Notes: generated from the sequence alone by a model not told the origin. A stretch of DNA of 64,000 bases from Paenibacillus elgii NBRC 100335 (GCF_004000865.1 NZ_BIMB01000002.1:124001-188000); one strand, 5' to 3'. Counted from the first letter of the stretch, positions 7,634-15,736 are shown. Translations and numbers: made by a program.

Positions 7634-8710
7634 TTATTTCTTCACTTCGCTGTTCCACTTATCGAGCAGGCGTTTGCGCTCTTTGCCCGCTTCCGTAGGA
7701 TCGTACTGGATCGGATTGATGTCGGACAGCTTGATCGCCTTTTTCGGCTCTTTCGCGTCCGGGTTCGTCAAGTTCTGGTAGCTGCCTGTGCGCTGCCCCA
7801 CTTCTTGCGCGCTTGCGCCGAGCGACCAGTCGATGAATTTTTGCGCCAGCTCTTGGTTTTTCGTATTTTTGATGACTGCGACCGCGCCGGTTTCATAGCC
7901 TGTCCCATCTTTAGGGATCGTCAGCTCCATCGTGTCGAAGCCTTCCTCTTGGTACTTGATGACGTCGTGCGCGAACAGCACGCCTACGGCCGCTTCACCC
8001 ATCCCGACCATACGCCCCGGAGCGGAGCCGCTGGTCGTGTACTGCTGAACTTGCGGGTGCAGCTTTTTCAAGTAATCGAATCCTTTGTCTTCCGATCCTT
8101 TTACTTTCAGTACCGTATAAAGGGCGGTGTAGGCTGTGCCGGACGAAGCCGGGTTTGCCATGACGATTTGTCCCTTATACGCAGGGTTGAGCAGATCTTC
8201 CCATGTTTGCGGCGCTTGCAGGTTATGATCTTTCAGAAACTTCTTGTTCGACGCAAAGCCGAGGAAACCGACATAAATCCCGGTCCAGTGACCGTTCGGG
8301 TCTTTATACTTGGCATCTACCTTCTCAGCGGCCGGCGATTTGTAAGGCGCGAGCAGCCCTTCGTTCATTGCGGCGACGAACGTATCTGCCGGACCGCCGT
8401 ACCAGATATCCGCCTGCGGGTTGTCTTTCTCCGCGCGGATTTTGGCGAGAATCTCGCCCCCGGACATGCGGACCATGTCCGCTTGAATCCCGGTGTCCTT
8501 CGTGAACTGCTTCATCGCCTCGACGGCATGGTCTTCCTGGAATCCGACGTATACGGTCAGCTTGCCTTTCGACTTGTCCGTTTTAGCTGCATCTCCAGCT
8601 GCCGGAGCAGGTGCGGCTCCGCCGGAGGCAGGTTTGTCGGCGCTGCCGCAGCCGGCAGCTACGGATGCGGTCAAGATTACGGCGAGCGTAGCGGATAGTG
8701 CTTTTTTCAT
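7634..8710 (-). CDS. ABC transporter substrate-binding lipoprotein, FbpA/AfuA superfamily (first copy)
   Basis: A 358-residue receptor, first gene of the importer operon. Signal peptide and lipobox (VAAGC, Cys21) precede a Pro/Ala/Lys-rich tether. The core runs from KLTVYVGFQEDHAVEAMKQF. Blocks shared with the paralogue at 3498-4511 include MSGGEILAKIRAE, IWYGGPADTFV and YTTSGSAPGRMVGMGEA. His248-Asp249 and Glu273 occupy the positions I would expect for sugar-phosphate binding in AfuA; the FbpA-type Tyr-Tyr iron ligands are absent. GAAGGGAG lies 12 nt before ATG 8710. A TATGAT -10-like box (8749-8754) sits upstream. Confidence 0.88.
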   Translation of the reverse strand: MKKALSATLAVILTASVAAGCGSADKPASGGAAPAPAAGDAAKTDKSKGKLTVYVGFQEDHAVEAMKQFTKDTGIQADMVRMSGGEILAKIRAEKDNPQADIWYGGPADTFVAAMNEGLLAPYKSPAAEKVDAKYKDPNGHWTGIYVGFLGFASNKKFLKDHNLQAPQTWEDLLNPAYKGQIVMANPASSGTAYTALYTVLKVKGSEDKGFDYLKKLHPQVQQYTTSGSAPGRMVGMGEAAVGVLFAHDVIKYQEEGFDTMELTIPKDGTGYETGAVAVIKNTKNQELAQKFIDWSLGASAQEVGQRTGSYQNLTNPDAKEPKKAIKLSDINPIQYDPTEAGKERKRLLDKWNSEVKK

Positions 8711-8804
8711 CTTTTGTAACGACTCCCTTCGGTTGTTTGGATAGCTTTATCATAAGTGAAGCGTTTCCAGCCCGGAAGTTTAAGTCTTTGCCACATGAAA
8801 CGGC

Positions 8805-8851
8805 AAAAAATAAAACCTCCGGCCCATGACCACAAGATCATGAACCGGAGG
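8805..8851 (-). terminator. Terminator of the PTS operon
   Basis: Minus-strand stem CCTCCGG/CCGGAGG (8816-8822 with 8845-8851), with an inner ATGA/TCAT pair, is followed by TTTTATTTTTT. It separates the PTS operon from the ABC importer operon, which read in the same direction. Confidence 0.88.
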
Positions 8852-8873
8852 CTCAAACAGGCAGCGTCCCATA

Positions 8874-10151
8874 TTAACCAGCCCCTAAGCCGAACAAACG
8901 AAGAAGACCGCTCAAAATCAGCCCGACGACGGCAAAATCCGTATCCGCAAACGTCGCTCGGACAAAGCCGAGGCTGGAGAGCAGCGGCAGCAAAAAGACC
9001 GGCAGCAGCGTAATGACGAAGCCGTGGCACAACGCAGCGACGATCAGTCCCCTCCGGCCGCCGACCTGATACGCGATGACGCCGGAAGCGCCTCCCGAGA
9101 AAAAATGCGGGATGACGCCGGGGATGATGACCGTGTACTGCAATGCCATAAGCGTGCCCATCGCGGCAAGCCCGCCGATAAAGCTGAGCAGGAAACCGAG
9201 TGCTGCCGCAATGGGCGCGTACGTGAACAGCACCGGGCAATCCAGCGCCGGAATCGCTCCCGGCACGATTTTTTCGGCAATGCCGTTAAAGGCGGGGATA
9301 ATTTCGGCCAGCATCATTCGCACACCGGACAATATAATGAACACGCCGGCCGTGAACCAAATCGCCTGAATGGCCGAGACAACTACCGGATGACGCCCGG
9401 AAAACATCTCGGACAGCGCTTCGCTCGGCACGAACAAGCTGGACAAACCGAACAGCAGCAGCGCAAAGACGGCGATGACAACCATATGATCCTGGAAAAA
9501 CGGATAAATCCGTTTCAAGCCTTCCGGCATCGGCTTCTTTTCCTTCGTCCCGACCACCTGCGCAATCAAGCCCGAAAGCGCATAGCCTACGCTGTTGAAA
9601 TGTCCGATGGCGAACTCGCTGCCGCCAGTTGCTTGCCGGACGTACCGCTGGCTCACCGCCGGTCCGAACGACATGGCCAGCGCCAAAAAAAGCCCGCCCC
9701 ATCCGTACAGCTGCCACGCCGGAAGATGGGCCGAATCTAGCAAAGCCGCTAGCATCGACGCCATGAAAAGCATGTGATGGCCGGTAAGGAATACGTACTT
9801 GAACGGCGTCCAACGAGCGATGGCCAGATGAAGCGCCATGCCGATCAGCATGATCACCGCGATCTCGCGGCCGTAGTTGATCTGAGCGAGCCCCGCAATC
9901 GTCTCGTTGTGCGGCATAATGCCGATCATTTGCAGCCCGCGCTGCACGATGATCGACAGATTGGATAAAGACGAACCGGCCGCCGAAGCTCCGATCTGCA
10001 GCAAAATATACCCGAGCATCGTTTTGATCGTGCCGCTGAGCAGCTTTTGCGGAGAAGCTTTCTGCAGCAGCAGCCCGATCAAGGCAATGACCCCGAGCAA
10101 AAAGGCCGGTTCGCCGAGCAGCCCTTTATTAATAATTTGCGACCAGTTCAT
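8874..10151 (-). CDS. PTS EIIC permease, ascorbate/SgaT-UlaA family
   Basis: Integral membrane sugar-transport subunit of about 425 residues and at least ten hydrophobic segments. N-terminal region INKGLLGEPAFLLGVIALIGLLLQ, the stretch TIKTMLGYILLQIGASAAGSSL, and the repeated glycine-rich loops are characteristic of UlaA-type EIIC, which uses an elevator mechanism. Start set at ATG 10151 because it overlaps the EIIB stop in an ATGA junction; a longer reading to 10256 would run through the EIIB gene. It should take phosphate from the EIIB encoded just upstream. The UlaA family is not limited to ascorbate, so the substrate is open. Confidence 0.88.
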   Translation of the reverse strand: MNWSQIINKGLLGEPAFLLGVIALIGLLLQKASPQKLLSGTIKTMLGYILLQIGASAAGSSLSNLSIIVQRGLQMIGIMPHNETIAGLAQINYGREIAVIMLIGMALHLAIARWTPFKYVFLTGHHMLFMASMLAALLDSAHLPAWQLYGWGGLFLALAMSFGPAVSQRYVRQATGGSEFAIGHFNSVGYALSGLIAQVVGTKEKKPMPEGLKRIYPFFQDHMVVIAVFALLLFGLSSLFVPSEALSEMFSGRHPVVVSAIQAIWFTAGVFIILSGVRMMLAEIIPAFNGIAEKIVPGAIPALDCPVLFTYAPIAAALGFLLSFIGGLAAMGTLMALQYTVIIPGVIPHFFSGGASGVIAYQVGGRRGLIVAALCHGFVITLLPVFLLPLLSSLGFVRATFADTDFAVVGLILSGLLRLFGLGAG

Positions 10152-10471
10152 TCCCGCAATCCTTTCTCCCGTTCCCGCCAGGCCAGAAAACGCGGGCTTT
10201 CCATCAGCTTGGTCCGCAAATAATTCCGGTCGGTCATATTTTCCAGCGGTATCCATTCAGCTTGCTCGAGCAGTCGGGTAGGCAAAGAATCGGCGATATG
10301 GTGAGCGCCGACGATCAAGTCCGCGGCCGGACTTAAGCCGAGCGACGCGAGATCCATGTGCTCAATGTCAGCGCGGAGCCCCTGCTCCCGAAGCAGCGCT
10401 TCGAGATGGATGCGGATCATCAGACTGGTGCCGAGGCCGCTTGTGCAAACCACATTAATTTTCAGCGTCAA
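10148..10471 (-). CDS. PTS EIIB subunit, SgaB/UlaB type
   Basis: A 107-residue cytosolic phosphocarrier. The phosphorylation loop VVCTSGLGTSLM places the active-site cysteine at Cys9, usual for lactose/ascorbate-type EIIB. Start is TTG 10471 with GGAGGG (10480-10485) 8 nt upstream; this start overlaps the last 17 bp of the regulator gene, and its stop overlaps the EIIC start, so translation of all three is probably coupled. Phosphate should arrive from an EIIA, and the only EIIA visible here is the C-terminal domain of the regulator. Confidence 0.88.
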   Translation of the reverse strand: MTLKINVVCTSGLGTSLMIRIHLEALLREQGLRADIEHMDLASLGLSPAADLIVGAHHIADSLPTRLLEQAEWIPLENMTDRNYLRTKLMESPRFLAWREREKGLRE

Positions 10472-12563
10472 GCGTCTCGCCCTCCTTTGCCTTCAAACGA
10501 TCCCATACAGCATCCGCATCGTCGGCCCGTCTCAGAAATTCCATAAACGCCGCATCGCCAAACACGTCCAGCAGCGTAGATAATGCGGTCAAATGCGACG
10601 TTTTGTCCGCAGCGGCCAGCGTAACGAGCAGCCATACCGGCTGCCCCGACGGTCCGAGCGGTACAGGCTCCGCCAGTGTGACCAAACTGAAGCCGGTGCC
10701 CCATACGCCATCCTGTGGCGATGCGTGCGGAAAGGCAATGCCTTCCCCGATGACAAAATGATGCTTCTGCTCGCCAATCATTTGGAACAGTTTTTCTTCG
10801 TACTGAAGCCCGATGATTCCCCGCTCGCGCAGCAGCCTGCTGCCGAGCCGCACCGCCTCTTCCCAGCCTTCGGCCGTTTGCCCGGTCAGGATGGAGCCGG
10901 CGGGCAGCAATTCGGTGAGCCGCTGCAGCCCTTTGTGCCCCGACACGCTTCCGCCCTGCAGGAGATGGATAAGATCCTCCAGCAGCCGATTCCGGTTACG
11001 CACATCGGCATGCCGCTCGACGATGCGGACGATCTCGCCCACCCGCTGCAGCGTGTCGGCTTCCATCGGCCGCCCCAGCGGCGACACGCCGAGCAGACGC
11101 CCGATGCTGCTCTCGTCCTCGGGGCTCAGCAGCGGCGATACTTTGATCACCTGTACCGGAAGCGGCAGTTGAATCTCGATCGTCGATAAGATCGCGTCGA
11201 TCTGCTCGAACGGCAGCTGCCTGAGCTCCTTGTAAGCGAATCTTCCGGCAATCTCCAGCACAGGGAACATCGACTCCAGCCTCCGCTGAAGAATCGCCGA
11301 CGAGCCGAGGCCGGAGCTGCATACGATCGCGACCCGTTTCCGGACCGCACTTACGGCATGTGACAGCCCGCTGCTTAAATGTAAGGAAATGTAACCGATT
11401 TCATCACGGTCGAAGCAAACGCCATGCTCCTTCAACACCCGGTTGACTACCTCTTGCGTTACGTCGAGCAGCGAAGCATATTCCTGTTCCAGCTGCGGAA
11501 GCAGCGGATTGGCGCTTTGCAGGCCGAATTTGGCGCGGTACATCGCAGGCTTCAAATGGACGGACAGCCCGTGCACCACCTGTTCGGTACGCTGAAGCGG
11601 CCGATGCAGCTCCTGCTCCACCTCCATGACGATCCGCTTGGCCAGTTGGACGTAAACGGACTGCTCCGCCTTGGCATCCTGCGCTTTTTGCGCACCCAGA
11701 ATGTGCTGGGTAATATACCCCGCTTCCTCCAAGGGCACCTCAAGCTGAAAATAACGCTCCATTTCCGGCAGCGCAAGCTGTCGGACGACCCGGAACTCCT
11801 CCGCTCCGCTCACTTCGCCAAACAGCTCCGGGTCCATTTGAATGCGGTGGTTGTTTTTCAACCGCTCGACGGCCATCAGCAGATGAAGCACCAACGCCGA
11901 ATACCCCGCGTCCGTAAATTCGACCTTCAGCTTGCGCTCCAGCATCCGCACGATATCGAATAAAAACTGCGCATCCTTGGGCGAGAACCACGGGTTCCAC
12001 AGGTTCGTTCCCCCCATCCGGTCTTCCCGGTCTCCAAGAACGACCCGAAGAACATTCTCATCCGTAATCTCTAGCCGCAGCAGTTCAAGATAGGCCGATC
12101 TTTTTTTCCGTTCGTCCCCCAGCACCCGAATCCATCCGCCTTCTCTGGCGAGCTTCAGGTCTTTGCCGCCCAGCAGCCTGGTGACTTCCGCCAAATCGCT
12201 CAGCAGCGTGCTTTTGCTGATTTTCAGCTCTTCCTGTACCTCGTCCGTCCGCAGCTTGGACGATTCCAGCAGCCGCTTGGCAAGCCAGCGCGACCGCCGC
12301 TCCGCATCGAGATGATCCGGCCGTTCCCGCAGCAGACGCTCAAGCTTCTCCCGCCCGTCCTCGTCTACGATAAGTGCAATGCCGTGCTTGCGGTTGCGCT
12401 CGATCCCGATGTCGTACCCGGCCAGCCAGTCTTCGATCTGCAGCAGATCGTGGCGAACGGTCCGCGCCGAAAGGCCATACTCCGACTGAAACCGGTCCAC
12501 AGGCACAAATCCGCGTTGTTCCAATAGTTCCGTCAATATGCTCTGCTGTCTTGCGGATAACAT
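10455..12563 (-). CDS. PRD-containing transcriptional regulator with EIIB and EIIA domains (MtlR/LicR-like)
   Basis: A 702-residue PTS-controlled activator. Order of domains: HTH (about 5-48), second HTH/Mga-like segment (about 100-150), PRD1 (about 190-295, His227 and His287), PRD2 (about 305-405, His331/His336 and His395), EIIB-like domain (about 409-500, Cys415 in IVCSSGLGSS) and EIIA of the fructose/mannitol type (about 555-695, active His613 in FPHASPQDG). In this family HPr phosphorylates PRD histidines to activate, and EIIB/EIIA phosphorylation signals sugar supply. Here the EIIA may also feed the transporter, since no separate EIIA gene is visible. GGAGG lies 7 nt before ATG 12563. 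Confidence 0.92.
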   Translation of the reverse strand: MLSARQQSILTELLEQRGFVPVDRFQSEYGLSARTVRHDLLQIEDWLAGYDIGIERNRKHGIALIVDEDGREKLERLLRERPDHLDAERRSRWLAKRLLESSKLRTDEVQEELKISKSTLLSDLAEVTRLLGGKDLKLAREGGWIRVLGDERKKRSAYLELLRLEITDENVLRVVLGDREDRMGGTNLWNPWFSPKDAQFLFDIVRMLERKLKVEFTDAGYSALVLHLLMAVERLKNNHRIQMDPELFGEVSGAEEFRVVRQLALPEMERYFQLEVPLEEAGYITQHILGAQKAQDAKAEQSVYVQLAKRIVMEVEQELHRPLQRTEQVVHGLSVHLKPAMYRAKFGLQSANPLLPQLEQEYASLLDVTQEVVNRVLKEHGVCFDRDEIGYISLHLSSGLSHAVSAVRKRVAIVCSSGLGSSAILQRRLESMFPVLEIAGRFAYKELRQLPFEQIDAILSTIEIQLPLPVQVIKVSPLLSPEDESSIGRLLGVSPLGRPMEADTLQRVGEIVRIVERHADVRNRNRLLEDLIHLLQGGSVSGHKGLQRLTELLPAGSILTGQTAEGWEEAVRLGSRLLRERGIIGLQYEEKLFQMIGEQKHHFVIGEGIAFPHASPQDGVWGTGFSLVTLAEPVPLGPSGQPVWLLVTLAAADKTSHLTALSTLLDVFGDAAFMEFLRRADDADAVWDRLKAKEGETLDAEN

Positions 12564-12587
12564 ATGTTTGCCTCCGTAGCCGTAAAC

Positions 12588-12851
12588 TTAAGCGGAAAAC
12601 GATCGCGAGGCCAAGCCCGCAAGAGCGGCAAGCGCCTCTTGCTCGTCCGGTCCGCTTGCGCACACCTCGAGCTCTGCACCGCCCGGAACGGCGAGCGCCA
12701 TGAGCCCGAGCGCGCTTTTGCCGTCGACCGTTTTGTCCCGGAACGTCACAGTAATGTGACTTTGAAAGGTCTGCGCGAGGCTGACCCACCGCGAAACCGG
12801 TCTGGCGTGAAAGCCAAGCGGCACATGTACAGCAATCGTTAATCGCTCCAT
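12588..12851 (-). CDS. HPr family phosphocarrier protein
   Basis: An 87-residue HPr-like protein. Both regulatory sites are intact: His15 in LGFHARPVS (the PEP/EI phosphorylation site) and Ser46 in DGKSALGLMALAV (the HPr kinase site), so it is not a Crh-type protein, which lacks His15. It is the first gene of the PTS operon, 24 bp before the PRD regulator, which is unusual because general HPr is normally encoded with EI. A dedicated HPr could phosphorylate the regulator's PRDs or its EIIA. GGGAGAG stands 5 nt before the ATG. Confidence 0.92.
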   Translation of the reverse strand: MERLTIAVHVPLGFHARPVSRWVSLAQTFQSHITVTFRDKTVDGKSALGLMALAVPGGAELEVCASGPDEQEALAALAGLASRSFSA

Positions 12852-12884
12852 CGTTACTCTCCCACACCCGTCATAGTCGGAACT

Positions 12885-12893
12885 ATTATATCA
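12885..12893 (-). promoter_or_regulatory. Extended -10 promoter of the PTS operon
   Basis: Minus-strand TGATATAAT is an extended -10 box (TG-N-TATAAT), about 34 bp before the HPr start codon. No good -35 hexamer is visible, consistent with activator dependence on the operon's own PRD regulator. Confidence 0.55.
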
Positions 12894-12910
12894 TAGATTG
12901 TTCTCGATAA

Positions 12911-12943
12911 AAGAAAAAAGCCCGGTCAGCTGACCTGGGCTTT
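12911..12943 (-). terminator. Terminator of sda
   Basis: Palindromic stem AAAGCCC-GGTCAGCTGACC-GGGCTTT (12917-12943) followed on the minus strand by TTTTTTCTTTT. The stem overlaps the last codons and the stop codon of sda. Confidence 0.85.
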
Positions 12944-13081
12944 ACCTTCTCTGTAAAATTCTAAGTTGATTTGTCTCCTCTTGATCTCGTCTAACAACAA
13001 TTCGACAAAATCTTCTTCGAGTTTCAAATCGACGGCTTTGAAATAGGAGTCCACTAAAATCTCATTACTGATCAGTTTCAT
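12926..13081 (-). CDS. sda: Sporulation histidine kinase inhibitor Sda
   Basis: A 51-residue protein. The stretch KLISNEILVDSYFKAVDLKL followed by EEDFVELLLDEIKRR matches the helical hairpin of Bacillus Sda, which binds the dimerisation domain of KinA-type sporulation kinases and blocks Spo0A phosphorelay while DNA replication is under way or damaged. AAGGTGAG lies 7 nt before the ATG. The promoter and a DnaA-box cluster upstream fit the known control of sda by DnaA. The C-terminal tail beyond the RR pair is longer than I recall for B. subtilis. Confidence 0.93.
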   Translation of the reverse strand: MKLISNEILVDSYFKAVDLKLEEDFVELLLDEIKRRQINLEFYREGKAQVS

Positions 13082-13114
13082 GGAACAACTCACCTTATTC
13101 TGTAATGTAAAATT

Positions 13115-13143
13115 ATATTAACATGCGCCCAAAATTAGAACAA
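13115..13143 (-). promoter_or_regulatory. Promoter of sda
   Basis: Minus-strand TTGTTC (13138-13143), 17 bp, TAATAT (13115-13120). The nearest DnaA box (13152-13160) begins 8 bp upstream of the -35, a position from which DnaA could contact RNA polymerase. Confidence 0.7.
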
Positions 13144-13151
13144 GCGTTCCG

Positions 13152-13250
13152 TTATCCACATGAAATTGTGCATATCCTGTGAGTATTCTGTTAATAAGTG
13201 TCGAATACAGGTCATTGGCGGGGTGTATAATGTGGACAAAGTTATACACA
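13152..13250. promoter_or_regulatory. DnaA-box cluster upstream of sda
   Basis: Against consensus TTWTNCACA: TTATCCACA at 13152-13160 (perfect, plus); TTATACACA at 13242-13250 (perfect, plus); TTGTCCACA at 13231-13239 and TTATACACC at 13222-13230 (each one mismatch, minus); a weaker ATATGCACA at 13167-13175 (minus). In B. subtilis active DnaA induces sda, coupling replication status to sporulation. The same logic probably holds here. A replication origin is not suggested: no dnaA/dnaN and no AT-rich unwinding repeats adjoin. Confidence 0.85.
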
Positions 13251-13453
13251 AGCAGCGTACCGATTTCGTGATAAAAAAATATGATCGCATTTTGACCATT
13301 TACAACCAATTAAACTAATATAGGGCAATTATGGATTGCGCATGTTATTTATTGTTTAAACTTAAAACGATACAGCCGAAACCACCTGCCGCCTCCGACG
13401 TAAGTAGTCATAACATCGATGGATTTTGATATACGAAGAAGGGAGCCTCCCTC

Positions 13454-13750
13454 ATGGATACACGTAAACTGATCGCTTCGCTTTGTTATTTCAGCATCTT
13501 TTTCGCCGGATTCCTTGTACCCGTTATCGTGTACTTCGTCACCAATGACGGCTGGGTCCGCGAACACGCCAAAAAAGCGCTTCTCTCGCACCTCTTGCCG
13601 TTCCTCTCGCTGATCTTCTTCCTGATCATCTGGATCGCGACGATCTCGGTCTCCTCCACGATTTTCCTAGGCGTGCTCAGCCTCATTCTGTATTTCGTCG
13701 TTATGATCTGGAATGTGATCAAAGGCATTCAAGTTCTGCTGGAACGGTAA
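13454..13750 (+). CDS. DUF4870-type small membrane protein
   Basis: A 98-residue protein with three membrane segments (about 6-28, 43-65, 69-92). The opening MDTRKLIASLCYFSIFFAGF and the HAKKALLSHLLP loop fit the DUF4870/YP-type family of small integral membrane proteins of unknown role. GAAGGGAG lies 9 nt upstream of the ATG. It stands alone between the sda control region and the cREC gene. Confidence 0.8.
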   Translation: MDTRKLIASLCYFSIFFAGFLVPVIVYFVTNDGWVREHAKKALLSHLLPFLSLIFFLIIWIATISVSSTIFLGVLSLILYFVVMIWNVIKGIQVLLER

Positions 13751-13895
13751 CAGCCGGGCTGCGTGCGGACGCCACTTCGAACAGGAAGCGGCGTTTTTGG
13801 CGTTCGCCGGATAAACAGCGCGCCGTGCTGTGCCGCAGTCCAAGCAATCGGGCCGTGTAGTGCGTATGCTGGGAGTCAAGGAGAGGCGATGGCAT

Positions 13896-14216
13896 ATGAT
13901 AAACGTGTACTTGGACGACCTGCGTCCTTGTCCGAAAGGATTTAAGCTGGCAAGGTCAGTCGAGCAGTGCATCGATTTGATGAAAGCTGGACCGGTTAAC
14001 ATTTTGTCGCTCGATCACGATCTGGGGCTCGGCAAAGCGACCGGCTACGATCTGGTCAAATATATGGTCGAGAAAGGCCTGTATGCAAAAAAAGAAATTA
14101 TTATTCACAGCGCCAACCCGATCGGGAGGCATCTCATGTGGACCCTGCTGCACAAGCATAAGCCAAGCCATGTCAAACTGTCGGTTCGACCGCAGCCGTT
14201 GGCGTTTAAGATTTAA
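13896..14216 (+). CDS. Cyclic-phosphate processing receiver-domain (cREC) protein
   Basis: About 106 residues from ATG 13896 (MINVYLDDLRPCPKGF), with AAGGAGAGG upstream. The motifs LDDLRPCP, LSLDHDLG and IIHSANPIG are those of the stand-alone receiver-like family proposed to act on cyclic or linear phosphate-containing nucleotides, often found with defence or RNA-repair genes. Here the neighbours are housekeeping genes, so no partner is evident. A longer frame starting at 13830 lacks a ribosome-binding site. Confidence 0.75.
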   Translation: MINVYLDDLRPCPKGFKLARSVEQCIDLMKAGPVNILSLDHDLGLGKATGYDLVKYMVEKGLYAKKEIIIHSANPIGRHLMWTLLHKHKPSHVKLSVRPQPLAFKI

Positions 14217-14321
14217 CCGGTGGATGCGGATATGATACAATGAAGTATCCGTTCGCATGTCCGCTGCCAACTACGGCAGGGACCCGCGAAATAAACCTAT
14301 GGCTTAGATAGGAGCAGTCAC

Positions 14322-14867
14322 GTGAATCCCAATGTACTGAATTTTGAAGGAAACTCGCCGAAAGAGGAGGCCAAAGCCAAGCTCGCCGCAAACCCGGATA
14401 TCATGTTCGAAGAGCTTCAAACGATTGCGATTCGACGGGAGGATGCCGACTTTTGGCTGAAATTTGCTTCCGAATGGGGCGGAGCTTTGTATTTGCTGGA
14501 CGAAAAAAACTTCAAGCAGTTCGAGCGCGAGGAGATCGACCCGCAGGCGTTTGAATTTGCGCGAAGAACGTATCGGCTCGGCCTGATTACGCTAAGCGCC
14601 TTGTATGACAAGCTGAAGGCTTGGGCGGATTCGAATCCGCAAGAGGACTACCGGCTGAACATGAATGTATTGGAATGTTACTTTTTGCCGAGCTATCTGG
14701 ACGACTACGGCCGCGCATACGCACCGGGAAAGAAACAGGGCCAAGCCTACGTCGAAGCGATTCGGCAAGCCTTCGGCGAAGACGGCGCCCTCGAACAGAA
14801 GGCGGAAGCCCTGCAAGCGCTGGTGCACGAATATATCGAGCGCCTGCATGTCTACGCCAAACAATGA
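14322..14867 (+). CDS. Conserved hypothetical soluble protein
   Basis: A 181-residue, predominantly helical and acidic protein with no signal peptide or membrane segment. It starts at GTG 14322 with AGGAG 7 nt upstream. I recognise no motif; residues 20-130 look like a helical bundle (QTIAIRREDADFWLKFASEWGG, LSALYDKLKAWADSNPQEDY). Coding character is supported by strong codon bias, a clean start and a terminator just downstream (14899-14936). Confidence 0.7.
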   Translation: MNPNVLNFEGNSPKEEAKAKLAANPDIMFEELQTIAIRREDADFWLKFASEWGGALYLLDEKNFKQFEREEIDPQAFEFARRTYRLGLITLSALYDKLKAWADSNPQEDYRLNMNVLECYFLPSYLDDYGRAYAPGKKQGQAYVEAIRQAFGEDGALEQKAEALQALVHEYIERLHVYAKQ

Positions 14868-14898
14868 GCTAGCTTGCGGTAAACCATCGACAACGGCG

Positions 14899-14936
14899 AA
14901 AAAAGCGGACACCTTGTACAGGAACGTCCGCTTTTT
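14899..14936. terminator. Bidirectional terminator
   Basis: GCGGAC (14905-14910) and GTCCGC (14926-14931) form the stem, flanked by A-run and T-run, so it works on both strands for the converging genes ending at 14867 and 14952. Confidence 0.85.
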
Positions 14937-14951
14937 GCATGGGTCCGGCCT

Positions 14952-15410
14952 TCATCCGGCTTGCTTCTCCGCCAGTTGTTTGATGTAGAGATTTCGTTTC
15001 AGCAAAAAATTCATCATGTACGATTCCAGAAACATCCGGTCTGCCAGCTTGCCAAGAGGCCCTAACGGCGACGTGTAATCAAATTCGTCAATCATCAACG
15101 TTCCCGAATCGACGGCGCAGAACTCATGCGTGTGCCGAAACCGTTTGAACGCGCCCCGGACCATCTCGTCCACAAAATAAAAAGGCGACTCAAACTCTGT
15201 TATTTTCGCGGTCAGCTGCTGCTTGATGCCAAAATGGACGGCCTCCCACGTCACCGTCTGCCCCAGCTCGATCAACCCGCTCATGACTCCGCCGACCGCT
15301 CTTTCCTTCGTTTGCGAAGTCGATCGGGCATGAACGTCGATACTTCGCGCCAGATCGAAGCAGGTTTCAATCGGCGCTTCTATGTACAATTCGGATCTGA
15401 TTACCGGCAT
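14952..15410 (-). CDS. SRPBCC-family ligand-binding or cyclase-like protein
   Basis: A 152-residue START/Bet v1-fold protein. The beginning MPVIRSELYIEAPIETCFDLARSIDVHARS and the later FVDEMVRGAFKRFRHTHEF followed by DEFDYTSPLGPLGKLADRMF are typical of the polyketide-cyclase/cell-division-inhibitor (SRPBCC) group, which binds hydrophobic ligands in a deep pocket. Start chosen at ATG 15410 with AGGAGG 6 nt upstream; a 50-codon extension has no support. Function unknown; monocistronic. Confidence 0.82.
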   Translation of the reverse strand: MPVIRSELYIEAPIETCFDLARSIDVHARSTSQTKERAVGGVMSGLIELGQTVTWEAVHFGIKQQLTAKITEFESPFYFVDEMVRGAFKRFRHTHEFCAVDSGTLMIDEFDYTSPLGPLGKLADRMFLESYMMNFLLKRNLYIKQLAEKQAG

Positions 15411-15581
15411 ATTCGTCCTCCTCTCCAAATCGAACGAAGCGCTGCGTCTTCCACGCCCCCCGGTAACAAACACCTGTTCTGATATTACTACAAAATGGTT
15501 ATTTGAGCAACGAAGCCGTAGTTTACTGGCAACCAAGAGCCTGCTGTGCTGTAATCGCATTCAAGGTATCAGTGAAAGCCA

Positions 15582-15621
15582 AAAAAACGCCCGAAACTCA
15601 CGAAACCGGTGAGTTCTGGCG
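15582..15621 (-). terminator. Terminator behind a gene remnant
   Basis: Minus-strand stem AACTCAC/GTGAGTT (15595-15601 with 15609-15615), extended by a GCGCC/GGGCG pair, followed by TTTTTTT. It would end transcription from the decayed gene at 15737-15887, not from any intact gene. Confidence 0.75.
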
Positions 15622-15736
15622 CTTCCTATGGCAGAGCAAAAGAGCAGACCTCTAGGGGTAGCCCGCTCCTACTCGCCCTTCTCATACAGCGAACGGATAG
15701 CCAGCCGAAGTGTCTGCACGGCCCCCTCGTACAGTC

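Noticed and set aside
8756-8769. CcpA cre-like site upstream of the importer operon
   Set aside because: TGGAAACG fits one half, but the other half is shifted by a base from the consensus and the centre is not symmetric enough.
13152-13250. Chromosomal replication origin
   Set aside because: DnaA boxes alone are present; dnaA, dnaN and an AT-rich unwinding element are missing, and the sda gene explains the boxes.
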